This document shows positions 1-9,502 of a DNA stretch of 64,000 nt, in pieces. Under the pieces are notes generated by a model. That model worked only from the letters and a program-made list of their open reading frames with translations, was not told the DNA's origin and ran no database searches. Position 1 is the first letter of the stretch. Each line of letters starts with the position of its first letter. The translations under genes and the position numbers were made by a program. Source of the stretch: Myxococcus xanthus (lineage in GTDB: Bacteria; Myxococcota; Myxococcia; Myxococcales; Myxococcaceae); assembly GCF_013116825.1 (NCBI RefSeq), contig NZ_JABFNS010000001.1:114571-178570 (forward strand), given 5' to 3'.

Positions 1-519
1 CGGGCCACGCAGGGAGACTGGTCTCCCTTCGTCGCGCTCAGCGTGGGCCTGACGGAGAACCTGGGACGCACGGTGAGCCATGGTCTCTACTTCGCCGTCG
101 TGTGCGCGGAGGACGCGCCCTTCTACGACGAGGCGGCGTTGGTGCGCGAGTCGCAGGGCACCTGGTTCGGTCCGACCATGGGCCGCGAAGTCCTCTCCGT
201 CTGCGCGGACTGGCCGCGTGGGAGCCTGCCCCAGGGCTACCGCGAGCCGGTGGTGTCGTCGGTGCCCACGCTGCTCTTGTCGGGCGAGCTGGACCCGGTG
301 ACGCCGCCCGCGTGGGCCGAGGAGGCGAAGCGCACGCTCTCCAACAGCCTGCACGTGGTGGTGCCCGGCGTGGGCCACAACACGATTGGCGCGGACTGCG
401 CGCGCACGCTGATGCTGGACCTGCTGACCCAAGGGAGCGTGGAGGGGCTGTCGTCCGCGTGCGGCACCAACCTCACCCGTCCTCCCTTCTTCACCTCCTT
501 CGCCGGCCCGGTGCCTTGA
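1..519 (+). CDS. alpha/beta hydrolase, TAP-like C-terminal part (5'-truncated by window)
   Basis: The reading frame is open from the first base, so the true start lies outside the window. The remaining 172 residues carry the C-terminal half of an alpha/beta hydrolase of the tripeptidyl-aminopeptidase (TAP) type. The VVCAED segment is typical of the family, GELDPVTPP holds the likely catalytic Asp, and GVGHNT holds the likely catalytic His. The nucleophile Ser would be upstream. Members of this family release short peptides or amino acids, usually outside the cytoplasm; the substrate cannot be told here. An ABC exporter gene starts 13 bases after its stop codon on the same strand, so they may share a transcript. 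Confidence 0.8.
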   Translation, partial: RATQGDWSPFVALSVGLTENLGRTVSHGLYFAVVCAEDAPFYDEAALVRESQGTWFGPTMGREVLSVCADWPRGSLPQGYREPVVSSVPTLLLSGELDPVTPPAWAEEAKRTLSNSLHVVVPGVGHNTIGADCARTLMLDLLTQGSVEGLSSACGTNLTRPPFFTSFAGPVP

Positions 520-532
520 GGACGCGCGCGCC

Positions 533-1270
533 ATGATTGAAGCCAGGAACCTGCACAAGCGCTTTGGCAAGAAGGTGACGGCGGTGGAGGACGTGTCCTT
601 CACGGCGGAGGACGGCGTCATCACCGGCCTGCTGGGCCCCAACGGCGCTGGCAAGACGACGACGATGCGCATGCTCTACACGCTGGTGCGGCCGGACCGC
701 GGCACCGCGCTGGTGGACGGCGTGGACGTGGTGCAGCGGCCGCAGGAGGCCCGGCGGGCGCTGGGCGTGCTGCCGGACGCGCGTGGCCTCTATCCGCGCC
801 TCACGGCCCGCGAGCACGCGCGCTACTACGGTGAGCTGCACGGCCTGTCCGGCGCCACGCTGGACAAGCGCGTGGATGAACTGCTGGACCTGTTGGACAT
901 GCGGGACATCGCGGACCGCCGCACGGAGGGCTTCAGCCAGGGCCAGCGCGTGAAGGTGGCCATGGCGCGGGCGCTGGTGCACGGGCCTCGCAACGTGCTC
1001 TTGGACGAGCCCACCAACGGGCTGGACGTCATGAGCACGCGCTCGGTGCGCACGCTGCTGCGGCGGCTGAAGGATGAGGGCCGGTGCGTGGTGTTCTCCA
1101 GTCACGTGATGCAGGAAGTGGCCGCGCTGTGTGACCGCATCGTGGTGGTGGCGCACGGGCGGGTGGTGGCGGACGGGACACCGGATGCGCTGCGCGCGAG
1201 CACCGGAAAGGACAGCCTGGAGGAGGCCTTCGTGGCCACCATCGGCACGGACCAGGGGTTGATGCAATGA
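533..1270 (+). CDS. natA: ABC transporter ATP-binding protein, NatA-like
   Basis: This 245-residue protein is a complete ABC ATPase. Walker A is GPNGAGKTT at about residue 35. The signature reads FSQGQRVKVAMARAL, followed by Walker B LLDEPTNGLD and the switch His in VFSSHVMQEV. The arrangement and length match NatA, the ATPase of sodium-extruding ABC-2 exporters. Its stop overlaps the start of the permease gene by 4 bases (ATGA), so the two are translationally coupled and act as one exporter. Sodium as substrate is inferred from family resemblance; other ABC-2 exporters look similar. Confidence 0.9.
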   Translation: MIEARNLHKRFGKKVTAVEDVSFTAEDGVITGLLGPNGAGKTTTMRMLYTLVRPDRGTALVDGVDVVQRPQEARRALGVLPDARGLYPRLTAREHARYYGELHGLSGATLDKRVDELLDLLDMRDIADRRTEGFSQGQRVKVAMARALVHGPRNVLLDEPTNGLDVMSTRSVRTLLRRLKDEGRCVVFSSHVMQEVAALCDRIVVVAHGRVVADGTPDALRASTGKDSLEEAFVATIGTDQGLMQ

Positions 1271-2439
1271 GCGGGCTGTCCTTCTCCGTCTTCCGCAAGG
1301 AGCTGAAGGACCACCTGCGCGACCGGCGCTCGGTGCTCACCTCGTTGATGTGGCCGCTGATTGGCCCCGTCGTGTTCATGGTGATGTTCAACCTGCTGGC
1401 CTCCTGGTACCGGCAGGACCGGCCGCTGGCGCTGCCGGTGGTGGGGCGGGAGCATGCCCCCAGCCTGATGGCCTTCCTGGAGCGCTACGGAGCGCAGCTG
1501 GAAGCGGCGCCGGAGGACTACGAGTCGCGCATCCGGGCGGGCTCGCTGGACGCGGTGCTGGTGGTGCCGGACGACTACGCCGAATCGTACTCCGCCGGGC
1601 GCACCGCCGAGGTGCAGCTCGTGGTGGACAGCTCGCGCCAGTCCGCGCGCCAGTCGGTGCTGCGCGCGCGGCGGCTGCTGGAAGCGTACGCCCACATGCT
1701 GGGCAACCAGCGCCTCTACGCGCGGGGCGTCTCGCCGGACCTGGCCATTCCCGTGCGGGTGCAGGAGGCGGACCTGTCCACGCCGGAGCGCACCGCGGCG
1801 GGGCTGCTCAACATGGTGCCGCTCTTCCTGGTCATCGCCGCCTTCGCGGGCGGCATGCAGGTGGCCAGCGACGCCATGGCGGGTGAGCGCGAGCGCGGCT
1901 CGCTGGAGCCCCTGCTGCTCAACCCGGCGCCCCGGAGCGCGGTGGTGACGGGCAAGTGGCTGGCCACCGTGGTCATGGCCGTCGCGGCGGTGCTGATTAC
2001 GGTGGTGGCCTACATGCTGGTGGTGCGGCGCGTGCCTCTGGAGGACCTGGGGGTGAAGGCCCGCTTCGACGCGCCCGCCGCCCTGGGCATGGCGGCCGCC
2101 GTGCTGCCGCTGGCCCTGGCCGTCTCCGCCGTGCAGGTGTGGGTGTCCACCTATGCACGCTCCTTCAAGGAAGCGCAGACGTACCTGTCCCTCCTGATGG
2201 TGGTGCCCATGCTGCCGGGCATGGTGCTGGCGCTGTCGCCGCTCCAGCCGAAGATGTGGATGTTCGCGGTGCCGGTGCTGGGCCAGGAGGTGCTCGCGGG
2301 CGAGGTGATGCGCGGTGAGCCGCTGGGCGCGCTGCCGTTCCTCATCGCGGGCGCGTCCAGCATCCTGCTCACGGTGGTGTCGCTGGCGGTCACCGCGCGT
2401 TTGTTGTCCCAGGAGCGCATCGTCTTCGGCCGGGGCTGA
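1267..2439 (+). CDS. natB: ABC-2 type permease, NatB-like
   Basis: This 390-residue membrane partner follows the upstream ATPase. It has one N-terminal transmembrane helix (around residues 25-45), then a large extracytoplasmic segment of about 120 residues, then five or six helices. The helix cluster begins at LLNMVPLFLVIAAFAGG and contains the conserved GERERGSLEPLLLNPAPR cytoplasmic motif of ABC-2 exporters. The layout is that of NatB/ABC2_membrane_3 proteins. The ATGA overlap with the ATPase gene implies obligate pairing. A sodium or drug-like substrate is an inference from the family. Confidence 0.88.
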   Translation: MSGLSFSVFRKELKDHLRDRRSVLTSLMWPLIGPVVFMVMFNLLASWYRQDRPLALPVVGREHAPSLMAFLERYGAQLEAAPEDYESRIRAGSLDAVLVVPDDYAESYSAGRTAEVQLVVDSSRQSARQSVLRARRLLEAYAHMLGNQRLYARGVSPDLAIPVRVQEADLSTPERTAAGLLNMVPLFLVIAAFAGGMQVASDAMAGERERGSLEPLLLNPAPRSAVVTGKWLATVVMAVAAVLITVVAYMLVVRRVPLEDLGVKARFDAPAALGMAAAVLPLALAVSAVQVWVSTYARSFKEAQTYLSLLMVVPMLPGMVLALSPLQPKMWMFAVPVLGQEVLAGEVMRGEPLGALPFLIAGASSILLTVVSLAVTARLLSQERIVFGRG

Positions 2440-2567
2440 CGAGGGTCCCCATCGCGCCGCTGTTGCGTTACGCTCCGCACAACCTCTCAGGTGCCACTGT
2501 CGGCGGGTGGCGCCTGGGCGGCGGCCTGACATGACAGCCACGCGCCTTTGCCTTCCAATGGGGCCAG

Positions 2568-3635
2568 ATGAAGCCAGAGCAAGACGCCTTGTTCCCTCCC
2601 GCGCCAGTGTCCGTGGCCACCTCCGGGGGGGAGCCCCGATTCGGTACCTACCAGGGTGAGCTGCCCGAAGTGGACCTGCCGCGCCTGCGAGGGCAGTGGG
2701 CCCCGGGCCGCACCACGCGTCTGCTGAAGCGCAAGCGTTGGCACTACACCTTCGCGGCCACGCCCGAGGTCGCCGCGCTCTTCGCGGTGGTGGACCTGGG
2801 CTACACGTCGAGCGCCTTCGCGGTGGCCCTGGACTTGCGTGAGCGCAAGCCGCTGTGTGACGTGAGCTTCCTGGGCACGCCCGGCCCCATGGTGGTGCTG
2901 GGCGACAAGCCGGGTCAGGGCCTCAAGGCCTCCTTCCGCACGCTGGGCGGACGGCTGTCGGTGCAGCGCGGCGAGGACGACGAGCGCTACCGGGTGGCGG
3001 TGGACGTCAGCCGGCTGCGCACTGGAAGCCTCCAGTCCTTCCAGTGGGAGGGCGACATGATGGTGGCCGGCGGCCCGCCCGCGCTCACCGTGGTGGCGCC
3101 AGTGGAGGGTGACGGGCTGGTCAACGTCACCATGAAGAGCAATGGCCTGCTCACCTTCGGCAGCCTGGAGGCGGGCGGGAAGCGCTTCCGGTTGGACGGC
3201 GGCGTGGGCGGCATGGACTACACGCAGGGCTACCTGGCGCGGCACACCGCGTGGCGCTGGGCCTTCGCGTCGGGGCGACTGGCGGATGGCACGCCGGTGG
3301 GCATCAACCTCGTGGAGGGCTTCAACGAGGGCAACGCGGACGCCAACGAGAACGCGCTGTGGCTGGGGGACAAGCTGTACCCGCTGGCGCGCGCCCGCTT
3401 CGAATACGACGCGAAGGACCTGATGGCGCCGTGGCGGCTGGCGACGGTGGATGGCGCGGTGGACCTGCGCTTCCAGCCCCTTCATGTGCACCGCGAGGAC
3501 CGGAACCTGCGCCTCGTCGTGAGCCACTTCGCGCAGCCGGTGGGCTTCTTCAACGGCACGGTGCGCGTGGGAAGCCGCACGCTGGAGTTGTCCAACGTCC
3601 CCGGCGTCACCGAGGACCAGGACATGCTCTGGTGA
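2568..3635 (+). CDS. DUF2804 family protein
   Basis: This is a 355-residue soluble protein. It matches the DUF2804 family by the pattern GGMDYTQGYLARHTAWRWA near residues 215-233 and by RGQWAPGRTTRLLKRKRWHY near the N-terminus, where DUF2804 proteins have a similar WKRW/KRW patch. No catalytic role is known for the family; the fold is probably a lipocalin-like double barrel. No signal peptide is visible. It is convergent with the next gene, with 15 bases between stops. The upstream 128 bases separate it from natB, so it probably has its own promoter. Confidence 0.82.
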   Translation: MKPEQDALFPPAPVSVATSGGEPRFGTYQGELPEVDLPRLRGQWAPGRTTRLLKRKRWHYTFAATPEVAALFAVVDLGYTSSAFAVALDLRERKPLCDVSFLGTPGPMVVLGDKPGQGLKASFRTLGGRLSVQRGEDDERYRVAVDVSRLRTGSLQSFQWEGDMMVAGGPPALTVVAPVEGDGLVNVTMKSNGLLTFGSLEAGGKRFRLDGGVGGMDYTQGYLARHTAWRWAFASGRLADGTPVGINLVEGFNEGNADANENALWLGDKLYPLARARFEYDAKDLMAPWRLATVDGAVDLRFQPLHVHREDRNLRLVVSHFAQPVGFFNGTVRVGSRTLELSNVPGVTEDQDMLW

Positions 3636-3650
3636 GGTGAGGGGCCGCGC

Positions 3651-4928
3651 TCAGGGCGGCGGGCTGTCGTGGACGAGTTCGGACGTGAGGCGGCCCTCCG
3701 GGAGGGTGCGCTCGGTCCACTCGAATGCGCCGCTCGCGTTGGCCCGTGCCTCCTCGCGGGTTGCACCCATGATGACGGTCAGGGCTCGTGGCCCGGCGGA
3801 GGGCGTCCTGCGCAGCACGACCTCCGTGGGCCCGGAGAGCAGCTCCGCCGGACGGTAGACGTCGAAGAACACTTCGGACGCTTCGCCCGTGAGCAGCCCT
3901 TCGCGCACGCCCATGCGGACCATCGCCTCGGTGGCGAGTCCTCGCTTCGAGGTGAAGGTCCCCTTCAGCGGTCGGGTGCCCTGTCGCCCCTCATAGCGGT
4001 ACACCCGGCTGGGCGTCTCGCGCGGAGGGGACTTGGGTGGCCGCTCGCGCCGGAGCGTCACCTGGAGCGTGAGGTTGCCGTTCTCGGAATGGGCGTGGCG
4101 CTGCTCCAATAGTTCGCCCGCGTCATCCGTGATGGTGGTGACGGTGCGGTCCTCCGCGCGTGGGCCATTCGAGGCCCCTGGTAGCAGCAAGCTCAAGGAG
4201 GCTTCCGTGCGCTGCGCACCCGCTTCCAAGTTCCGCCCGATGCGCCAGTCGAAGCCCGCGAGCCGGTCATCCAGCTTCAGCACCCGAAGTTCCGCCATGG
4301 GCGCGGGCGCCCGAGGATGGCCCGGCACCTGGAGCGTGGAGGCCAGGCCCGTCGTGATGCGCTGGAAGGTGCGCGCGTAGCCGGGCTCGTCATGCGCGCA
4401 GAGCAGGGGCAGCTCGGGGCTCGCGCTCACCATCAGCTTCAGCCTGCCCACACCCACACTGTCGCCGGACGTGGCCACTTCATAGTCCACGTCCACGAAC
4501 ATGACCGGCGCACTCGCGACGACGGAGACGTCCGTGGGAGTCAGGCTCCGCACGGTGACGCCCTTGTTGCCCTGCACCGCCTTCGCCACCGCGAGCACCG
4601 CGCCCGCCGCGTCGATGGGGCGCTCGTACACGAAGCAGCTCAGCGGCGCCTCCGTGCCCAGGGGAACCTCCAGGCGCGTGGAGCCTTCGTGCCGCGTCAG
4701 CTTGGGCGCCGCCACGGCTTCGACCTCGGCGGTGAAGATGCCCTCCGTGGACGTCACGCGCTGCCTGGGCAGCGGAGCCAACTCGCGCGCGAGAGGGCCG
4801 GATGGCGTGGGTGGGGGCCTTGCTGGTGCGGCGGGCGCTTGCGGAACGGAGGGTTCCGGCCGGACCGTCGTCACGGACGGCCCGGCACAGGCGGAGGAGA
4901 AGCACAGCAGGAGCGCGAGACGTCGCAT
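3651..4928 (-). CDS. hypothetical lipoprotein
   Basis: This 425-residue protein has no recognised domain. The N-terminus (MRRLALLLCFSSAC) looks like a short lipoprotein signal with Cys14 as the acceptor, followed by a Pro-rich linker (residues 25-48) and a beta-rich body. It is the 21-base downstream neighbour of the aldolase-like gene on the same strand and could be the last gene of that transcript. Function is unknown; it is probably a surface or periplasmic lipoprotein. Confidence 0.7.
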   Translation of the reverse strand: MRRLALLLCFSSACAGPSVTTVRPEPSVPQAPAAPARPPPTPSGPLARELAPLPRQRVTSTEGIFTAEVEAVAAPKLTRHEGSTRLEVPLGTEAPLSCFVYERPIDAAGAVLAVAKAVQGNKGVTVRSLTPTDVSVVASAPVMFVDVDYEVATSGDSVGVGRLKLMVSASPELPLLCAHDEPGYARTFQRITTGLASTLQVPGHPRAPAPMAELRVLKLDDRLAGFDWRIGRNLEAGAQRTEASLSLLLPGASNGPRAEDRTVTTITDDAGELLEQRHAHSENGNLTLQVTLRRERPPKSPPRETPSRVYRYEGRQGTRPLKGTFTSKRGLATEAMVRMGVREGLLTGEASEVFFDVYRPAELLSGPTEVVLRRTPSAGPRALTVIMGATREEARANASGAFEWTERTLPEGRLTSELVHDSPPP

Positions 4929-4949
4929 GACGAAGCCTGGAGCCGCGGC

Positions 4950-6314
4950 CTAGCCGGAAGTGGCCCGGGCGCGGCGTGACGCGACGATGTCGCGGAAGGA
5001 GCGGCTGCGCAGCTCCTCCATCGTGAGGCCCGCGGCCAGCACCTCGTCCTGGGTGAGGGCTCCGCAGCTCAGGCCCCGCAGGAAGAAGTTGAGCAGGCCC
5101 TGCCCGGTGGCCGCGTCGTCGAAGACGTCTCCCACCAGCGTGGCCTGCGCGGCCTTCTCCATGAAGGCATTGAGCCTGCGCGAGGCCGCGTCCAGCCCCT
5201 CCAGGAAGAACGCATACACCGCCGCGTAGCGCACGGGGAGCTGGCCCGGGTGCAAGTCCCACCCCTGGTACCAGCCCCGCTCCAACGAGTGCCGGATGTG
5301 CCGGTATGACAACTGCCAGACCCGGTGAACCGCCTCCATGTTCTCCCGGCGCTCGGTGGGCAGCAGCGGCTCGTCCTGCTTCACCCGATGCGGTGGCACC
5401 GGCATGACGTTGGTGGCGCCATCCGCCAGCCGGATGCCCGTGCCCGCCAGCGACACCTGCACCAAGTCCCGCAGGAAGTCGCAGGCCGGGTGCCGCATCG
5501 TTTGCGCATGCGCGCTGACGCCCAGCGCGGCGGTGTAGTCGTACACGCCCAGGTGGACGCTGGTGCAGCGGTCCGCGCTCGCGGCCACCAGCGTGGGCAG
5601 GTGCAGCCGGCCCTGCGGGTCGAAGAGCGCCTGGGGTGTCTCCACCATCAGTTCGATGCCCACGGTGCCCACCGGAAGCCCGTGCCGCGTCTCCAGCACC
5701 TCCAGGACGCGAGCGAGCGCCGCCACCTGCTCCGGCAGCGACACCTTGGGCAGCGTGACGACGAACCCGCGCGGCAGCTTCCCACCCGAGCGCTCCAGCA
5801 GCGTGGTGAGGAACAAATCCAACGTGCGCGTGGCGCGGTCGAACAGCTCCTCGGTGAAGGACTTCACCCGAATGCCGATGAAGGGCGGCAGCAGCTCCAG
5901 GGCCAGCCCGCGCGCCATCTCCTCCGCGGCGGACACGGCGTGCCCGTCCTCCTCCGCGTCGGAGCGGTGCCCGTAACCATCCTCGAAGTCGATGCGCAGG
6001 TCCTCCACCGGCTCGTGCTCCAGCTTGGCCACCACGCGCGCGTAGACGCGCTGGGCGAAGCGGCCGCGCTGGGGCAGCCCCAGCCCGTGGGCCAGCACGG
6101 GCGCATCCGGTGCGTACGACTTGAGCGTGTTCAGCGCGATGCCGCCCAGCTTCCGGGCCGTCTCCGCCCGGAAGAGGTGCGCGCCGCCGTACACCACGTG
6201 CACCGGCTGCCGTTGGGTCGAGTCCCCCGGGTAGGCGCGCTCGAACCCCGCGTTGGCCTGCCGCAGGGCCTCCCGCACACCCGAGAGGCTCGCTTCTGTC
6301 AGCGTCGTCTTCAC
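4950..6314 (-). CDS. DUF6986 family, HpcH/HpaI aldolase-like protein
   Basis: This 454-residue protein belongs to the DUF6986 group of TIM-barrel aldolase/citrate-lyase relatives. The segment VEDLRIDFEDGYGHRSDAEE (about residues 103-122) supplies acidic residues typical of the metal/substrate site. GTVGIELMVETPQAL carries the second acidic patch seen in HpcH/HpaI and citrate lyase beta proteins. The reaction is not established for DUF6986; C-C bond cleavage or formation with a pyruvate-like compound is a family-level inference. Its ATG overlaps the aminopeptidase stop by 4 bases, so the two are translationally coupled. Confidence 0.85.
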   Translation of the reverse strand: MKTTLTEASLSGVREALRQANAGFERAYPGDSTQRQPVHVVYGGAHLFRAETARKLGGIALNTLKSYAPDAPVLAHGLGLPQRGRFAQRVYARVVAKLEHEPVEDLRIDFEDGYGHRSDAEEDGHAVSAAEEMARGLALELLPPFIGIRVKSFTEELFDRATRTLDLFLTTLLERSGGKLPRGFVVTLPKVSLPEQVAALARVLEVLETRHGLPVGTVGIELMVETPQALFDPQGRLHLPTLVAASADRCTSVHLGVYDYTAALGVSAHAQTMRHPACDFLRDLVQVSLAGTGIRLADGATNVMPVPPHRVKQDEPLLPTERRENMEAVHRVWQLSYRHIRHSLERGWYQGWDLHPGQLPVRYAAVYAFFLEGLDAASRRLNAFMEKAAQATLVGDVFDDAATGQGLLNFFLRGLSCGALTQDEVLAAGLTMEELRSRSFRDIVASRRARATSG

Positions 6315-8863
6315 GGCTGGCGCTTCAACCAGGCTGAGACCTCGGGCATGCAGCGCTCACGCAGCGCCACATCCTGGGACAGCCGCTCCAGTGTCTGCGC
6401 CGTGGCCTGTTGCGCCTCGGGGATGGGCTGGGCCTCGAGCAGGGCCCGCATCTGCTCCAGGTGCTCGCGCGTGCGCAGCATGCCCATGGCCTCGACGATG
6501 CGGCGCAGCAGCATGGGGGCGCCGCCGGTGCGGGCCACCACGTCCTTCCATTGCGTGCGCATCTGCGCCCACCACGCGTCGCGGCCGACGCGGTTGCCCA
6601 GCAGCCCCGCCACGAAGCTGGCCACGTCCTGCGTCTTCACCGTGTCCGTGTAGAGCAGCCCGCGCGCTCGCTCCGTGAGCTCCGGGGCCTCGAAGGCGGT
6701 GAGCGCCATGAGGTAGCGGCGCTGCGTGGCCGGGTCGGGCTCGGACGGAATCTTCTGAAGGAAGGTGTCGAAGAGCGCCGCGTCGCCCGCGCGCGCCACC
6801 ATGCCCACCGCGGCGTCCAGCAGGTTGGGCTCCAGCGCGTCCCGCTGTCCCTGGAGCATGCGCTCCACGCGGGGCCGGGCCTCGGCGAGCGCGTCCTGGC
6901 TGCGCGCCAGGCCACCCACCGCGCGCACCAGCGACGCGCGCCGCAGCTTCACCCGGTCCGCCTCGTTCGGCGCGGACTGCCAGCCCAGCTTCTTCAGCCC
7001 CGGCCCCAGCAGCTTCTCCACCCACGCGCGGAAGCGGACCTGGTCCTCGCCGTCCGTCAGCCGGCCTTCGACGTAGGCCAGCCGGCCCACCAACTCATCC
7101 AGGACGGAGTCGTCCTCCTCGTCACCGAAGCGGCCCGCCAGGTCCAGCAGGTCCGCCACCGACGCCTGGCCCGCGCGCACCAGCGCCCACTGGTCCGCCA
7201 GCAGGGCGGTGCGCTCGGAGGGGGCCAGCGACTTCAGGTTCGTCGCCAGCTTCGCCAGGCCCGGCTTGTCGTAGGCGACCCGGTAGAAGCCGGTGGAGCC
7301 CGCGTTGGCCGTCAGCCACTTCACCTCGCCTTCGCCCTCCAGCTTCACCGTGGCCTGGGCGTCCCGCAGCAGCACGCGCTGCTCGCGCACGCCGGTGCTG
7401 TCCTCGTAGCGCAGCACCACCGGCACCGGCCACACCTCACTGCTCTGCACACCGGGCTCGCTGTAGAAGCGCCGCTGCGACAGCGACAGTCCGCGCCCGT
7501 CCAGCGTCGCCGTCACCAACGGGAAGCCGCTCTGGCCCACCCACGCGGTGGCCAGCTCCTCCACCGGCTGCTTCGCGGCGTCGCCCAGCGCGTTCCACAA
7601 GTCTTCCTTCACCGCGTTGGCGCGCGCGTGCTTGCGCATGTACTGGCGGATGCCCTCGCGGAAGGGGCCTTCCCCGAGGAAGCCCTCAATCATCCGCAGC
7701 ACCGCGCCGCCCTTCTCGTACGTAATCGCGTCGAAGCTCTCACCGGCCTCGCCCGCGTTGCGCACCTCGCCGTGGATGGGGTGCGTGGACTTGAGCGCGT
7801 CCAGGTGCAGCGCGCTGGCGCGGTGCGCGTCGAAGTCCAGCCACATGCGCCACTCGGGGCGCCACTGGTCGACAATCTTGAAGGCCATCCACGTGGCGAA
7901 CGCCTCGTTGAGCCACAGGTCGTCCCACCACACCATGGTGACCCAGTTGCCGAACCACTGGTGCGCCAGTTCGTGCGTCACCACCTCCGCCACGCGCTTC
8001 TTCACCGACAGCGGCGCGGTGGCCGGGTCCAGCAGCAGCGCCACCTCGCGGTAGGTAATCAGGCCGGCGTTCTCCATGGCGCCGGCCTCGAAGTCGGGGA
8101 TGCCCACCTGGTCCAGCTTGGTGAAGGCATACGGCAGCCCGAAGTAGTCCTGGAGCCTGGGCAGCACCGCCAGCGCCACGTCCTGGCCGAAGCGCGTCAG
8201 GTGCGCCTTCTCCGGCAGCGCCCAGGTCCGCACCGGCACGCCCTGCACGTCCTGCGCGTCCGTGCCCACCAGCGGACCCACCACCAGGGCGATGAGGTAG
8301 CTGCTGAGCACCTCCGTCTCCTGGAACGTCACCGCGCGCAGGTTGCCCTCCTGCGTGTCCTTCACCACCGGGCCGTTGCCCAGCACGGTGAGCCCCGCCG
8401 GGACGCGGACGGTGAGGGCCCAGCGCGCCTTGAAGGCGGGCTCGTCGAAGCAGGGGAAGAGCCGGCGCGCGTCGGCGGCCTCGAACTGGGTGGCCGCCAC
8501 CTTGCCCGCCTGGTACAGGCCGCGCAGCCCCTCCGTGAAGCGCCCCGTCCACGCGACGTCCAGCGACGCGGCGCCCGTAGGCAGCGCTTCATCGAAGCGG
8601 AGCACCACCGTCTCGCTCGCCTGCGCGGGCTGGATGGAGGCCGGCTTGCGCTGCTGGCCACCGGCGCGGAACGTCACGTCGCTCAGCTCCAGGGCGATGC
8701 CGTGCAGGGTGATTTCGTTCGACGGCGCCGCCACGTCCAGGTCGATGGTCTGCTGGCCGGAGAAGGACTTCGCGTCCAGGTCCAGGGTCAGCGTGGCCGC
8801 GTAGCGGCGGGGACGGATGGAGGTCGGCAGGCGGAAGTTCTTGTCTTCGGTCGGATGCGCCAT
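6311..8863 (-). CDS. M1 family zinc aminopeptidase
   Basis: The 850-residue protein is a complete M1 metallopeptidase. The N-terminal beta domain is followed by the exopeptidase motif GAMEN (residues 261-265) and the zinc site HELAHQW (297-303), with the third ligand Glu in LNEAF (about 320). The C-terminal helical ERAP1-like domain is full length. No signal peptide is visible, so it should be cytoplasmic, removing N-terminal residues from peptides. It resembles the puromycin-sensitive/tricorn-factor branch more than E. coli PepN in length. It heads a likely three-gene transcript, overlapping the aldolase-like gene by 4 bases. Confidence 0.95.
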   Translation of the reverse strand: MAHPTEDKNFRLPTSIRPRRYAATLTLDLDAKSFSGQQTIDLDVAAPSNEITLHGIALELSDVTFRAGGQQRKPASIQPAQASETVVLRFDEALPTGAASLDVAWTGRFTEGLRGLYQAGKVAATQFEAADARRLFPCFDEPAFKARWALTVRVPAGLTVLGNGPVVKDTQEGNLRAVTFQETEVLSSYLIALVVGPLVGTDAQDVQGVPVRTWALPEKAHLTRFGQDVALAVLPRLQDYFGLPYAFTKLDQVGIPDFEAGAMENAGLITYREVALLLDPATAPLSVKKRVAEVVTHELAHQWFGNWVTMVWWDDLWLNEAFATWMAFKIVDQWRPEWRMWLDFDAHRASALHLDALKSTHPIHGEVRNAGEAGESFDAITYEKGGAVLRMIEGFLGEGPFREGIRQYMRKHARANAVKEDLWNALGDAAKQPVEELATAWVGQSGFPLVTATLDGRGLSLSQRRFYSEPGVQSSEVWPVPVVLRYEDSTGVREQRVLLRDAQATVKLEGEGEVKWLTANAGSTGFYRVAYDKPGLAKLATNLKSLAPSERTALLADQWALVRAGQASVADLLDLAGRFGDEEDDSVLDELVGRLAYVEGRLTDGEDQVRFRAWVEKLLGPGLKKLGWQSAPNEADRVKLRRASLVRAVGGLARSQDALAEARPRVERMLQGQRDALEPNLLDAAVGMVARAGDAALFDTFLQKIPSEPDPATQRRYLMALTAFEAPELTERARGLLYTDTVKTQDVASFVAGLLGNRVGRDAWWAQMRTQWKDVVARTGGAPMLLRRIVEAMGMLRTREHLEQMRALLEAQPIPEAQQATAQTLERLSQDVALRERCMPEVSAWLKRQP

Positions 8864-8876
8864 AGGGACGCGGAAT

Positions 8877-9455
8877 CTAGCCTCCGCGCCGCCGCCTGCC
8901 TGGACTTATGTCAGGGGTGTCCGCAGTCACACCCTTCCTGGCCCCGGAACGCCGGGGCCGGGCCGGGCGGGGCACCAGCTGGTGGAAGAGGCTGGATTCC
9001 CGCTGGAAGAAGCCTTCCGTGTGGAAGGAAGCGGGCAGCTCCAGCAGAAGAAAGTCCAGGTGGTGACACAGCTCGTGCAGCAGGGTGCGCAGGTAGGTGC
9101 GGAAGGCCACCACCCGCGCGTGCTTCGCGGTCCGCATCCACAGCTGGATGCGAGGGCGACGGCCCCGCTCCAGAGTGTACATGCCGTGCAACTCGCCGGT
9201 GGTGGAGGAGGGGCGGACCTCCAGCACCTCCACCCGCGGCGCGAACAGGTCCAGCCGCTCGCAGAGGGCGTCGCTCAGCCGGGCGGTGGCGTGCTCGGTC
9301 TCCGGTTGCCTGCCCGTGGCCAGGGCTTCGCGCAGCGCGGACACCAGGGGCTCCAGTGTCCGCGGCTCGCGGAGCCGGAGCGCGCTCACCGAATCACTCA
9401 TCCGGTAGATGCGCTGCTGGGCAGGGGTCAGGGTGTCGTAGTAGGCGAAGGTCAC
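8877..9455 (-). CDS. putative zinc metalloprotease (SprT/WLM-like), hypothetical
   Basis: This 192-residue protein has a clear HELCHH zinc motif (residues 127-132) on a predicted helix, with possible third ligand His145 in SFHTEGFF. It resembles small SprT- or WLM-like metallopeptidases, but I cannot place it in a named family. The C-terminal 40 residues are Arg/Pro-rich and probably disordered. The start used is GTG at 9455, with no strong ribosome-binding site. It lies 13 bases upstream of the M1 aminopeptidase on the same strand, so a peptidase transcript is plausible. Confidence 0.7.
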   Translation of the reverse strand: MTFAYYDTLTPAQQRIYRMSDSVSALRLREPRTLEPLVSALREALATGRQPETEHATARLSDALCERLDLFAPRVEVLEVRPSSTTGELHGMYTLERGRRPRIQLWMRTAKHARVVAFRTYLRTLLHELCHHLDFLLLELPASFHTEGFFQRESSLFHQLVPRPARPRRSGARKGVTADTPDISPGRRRRGG

Positions 9456-9502
9456 GGGCGAGTCGGTTCAGCCGGAAGCTTCCCACCCGCGCCCTCGACT
9501 GG

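Noticed and set aside
102..536. alternative frames within the first hydrolase fragment
   Set aside because: They lack hydrolase motifs; the frame open from base 1 carries GELDPVTPP and GVGHNT.
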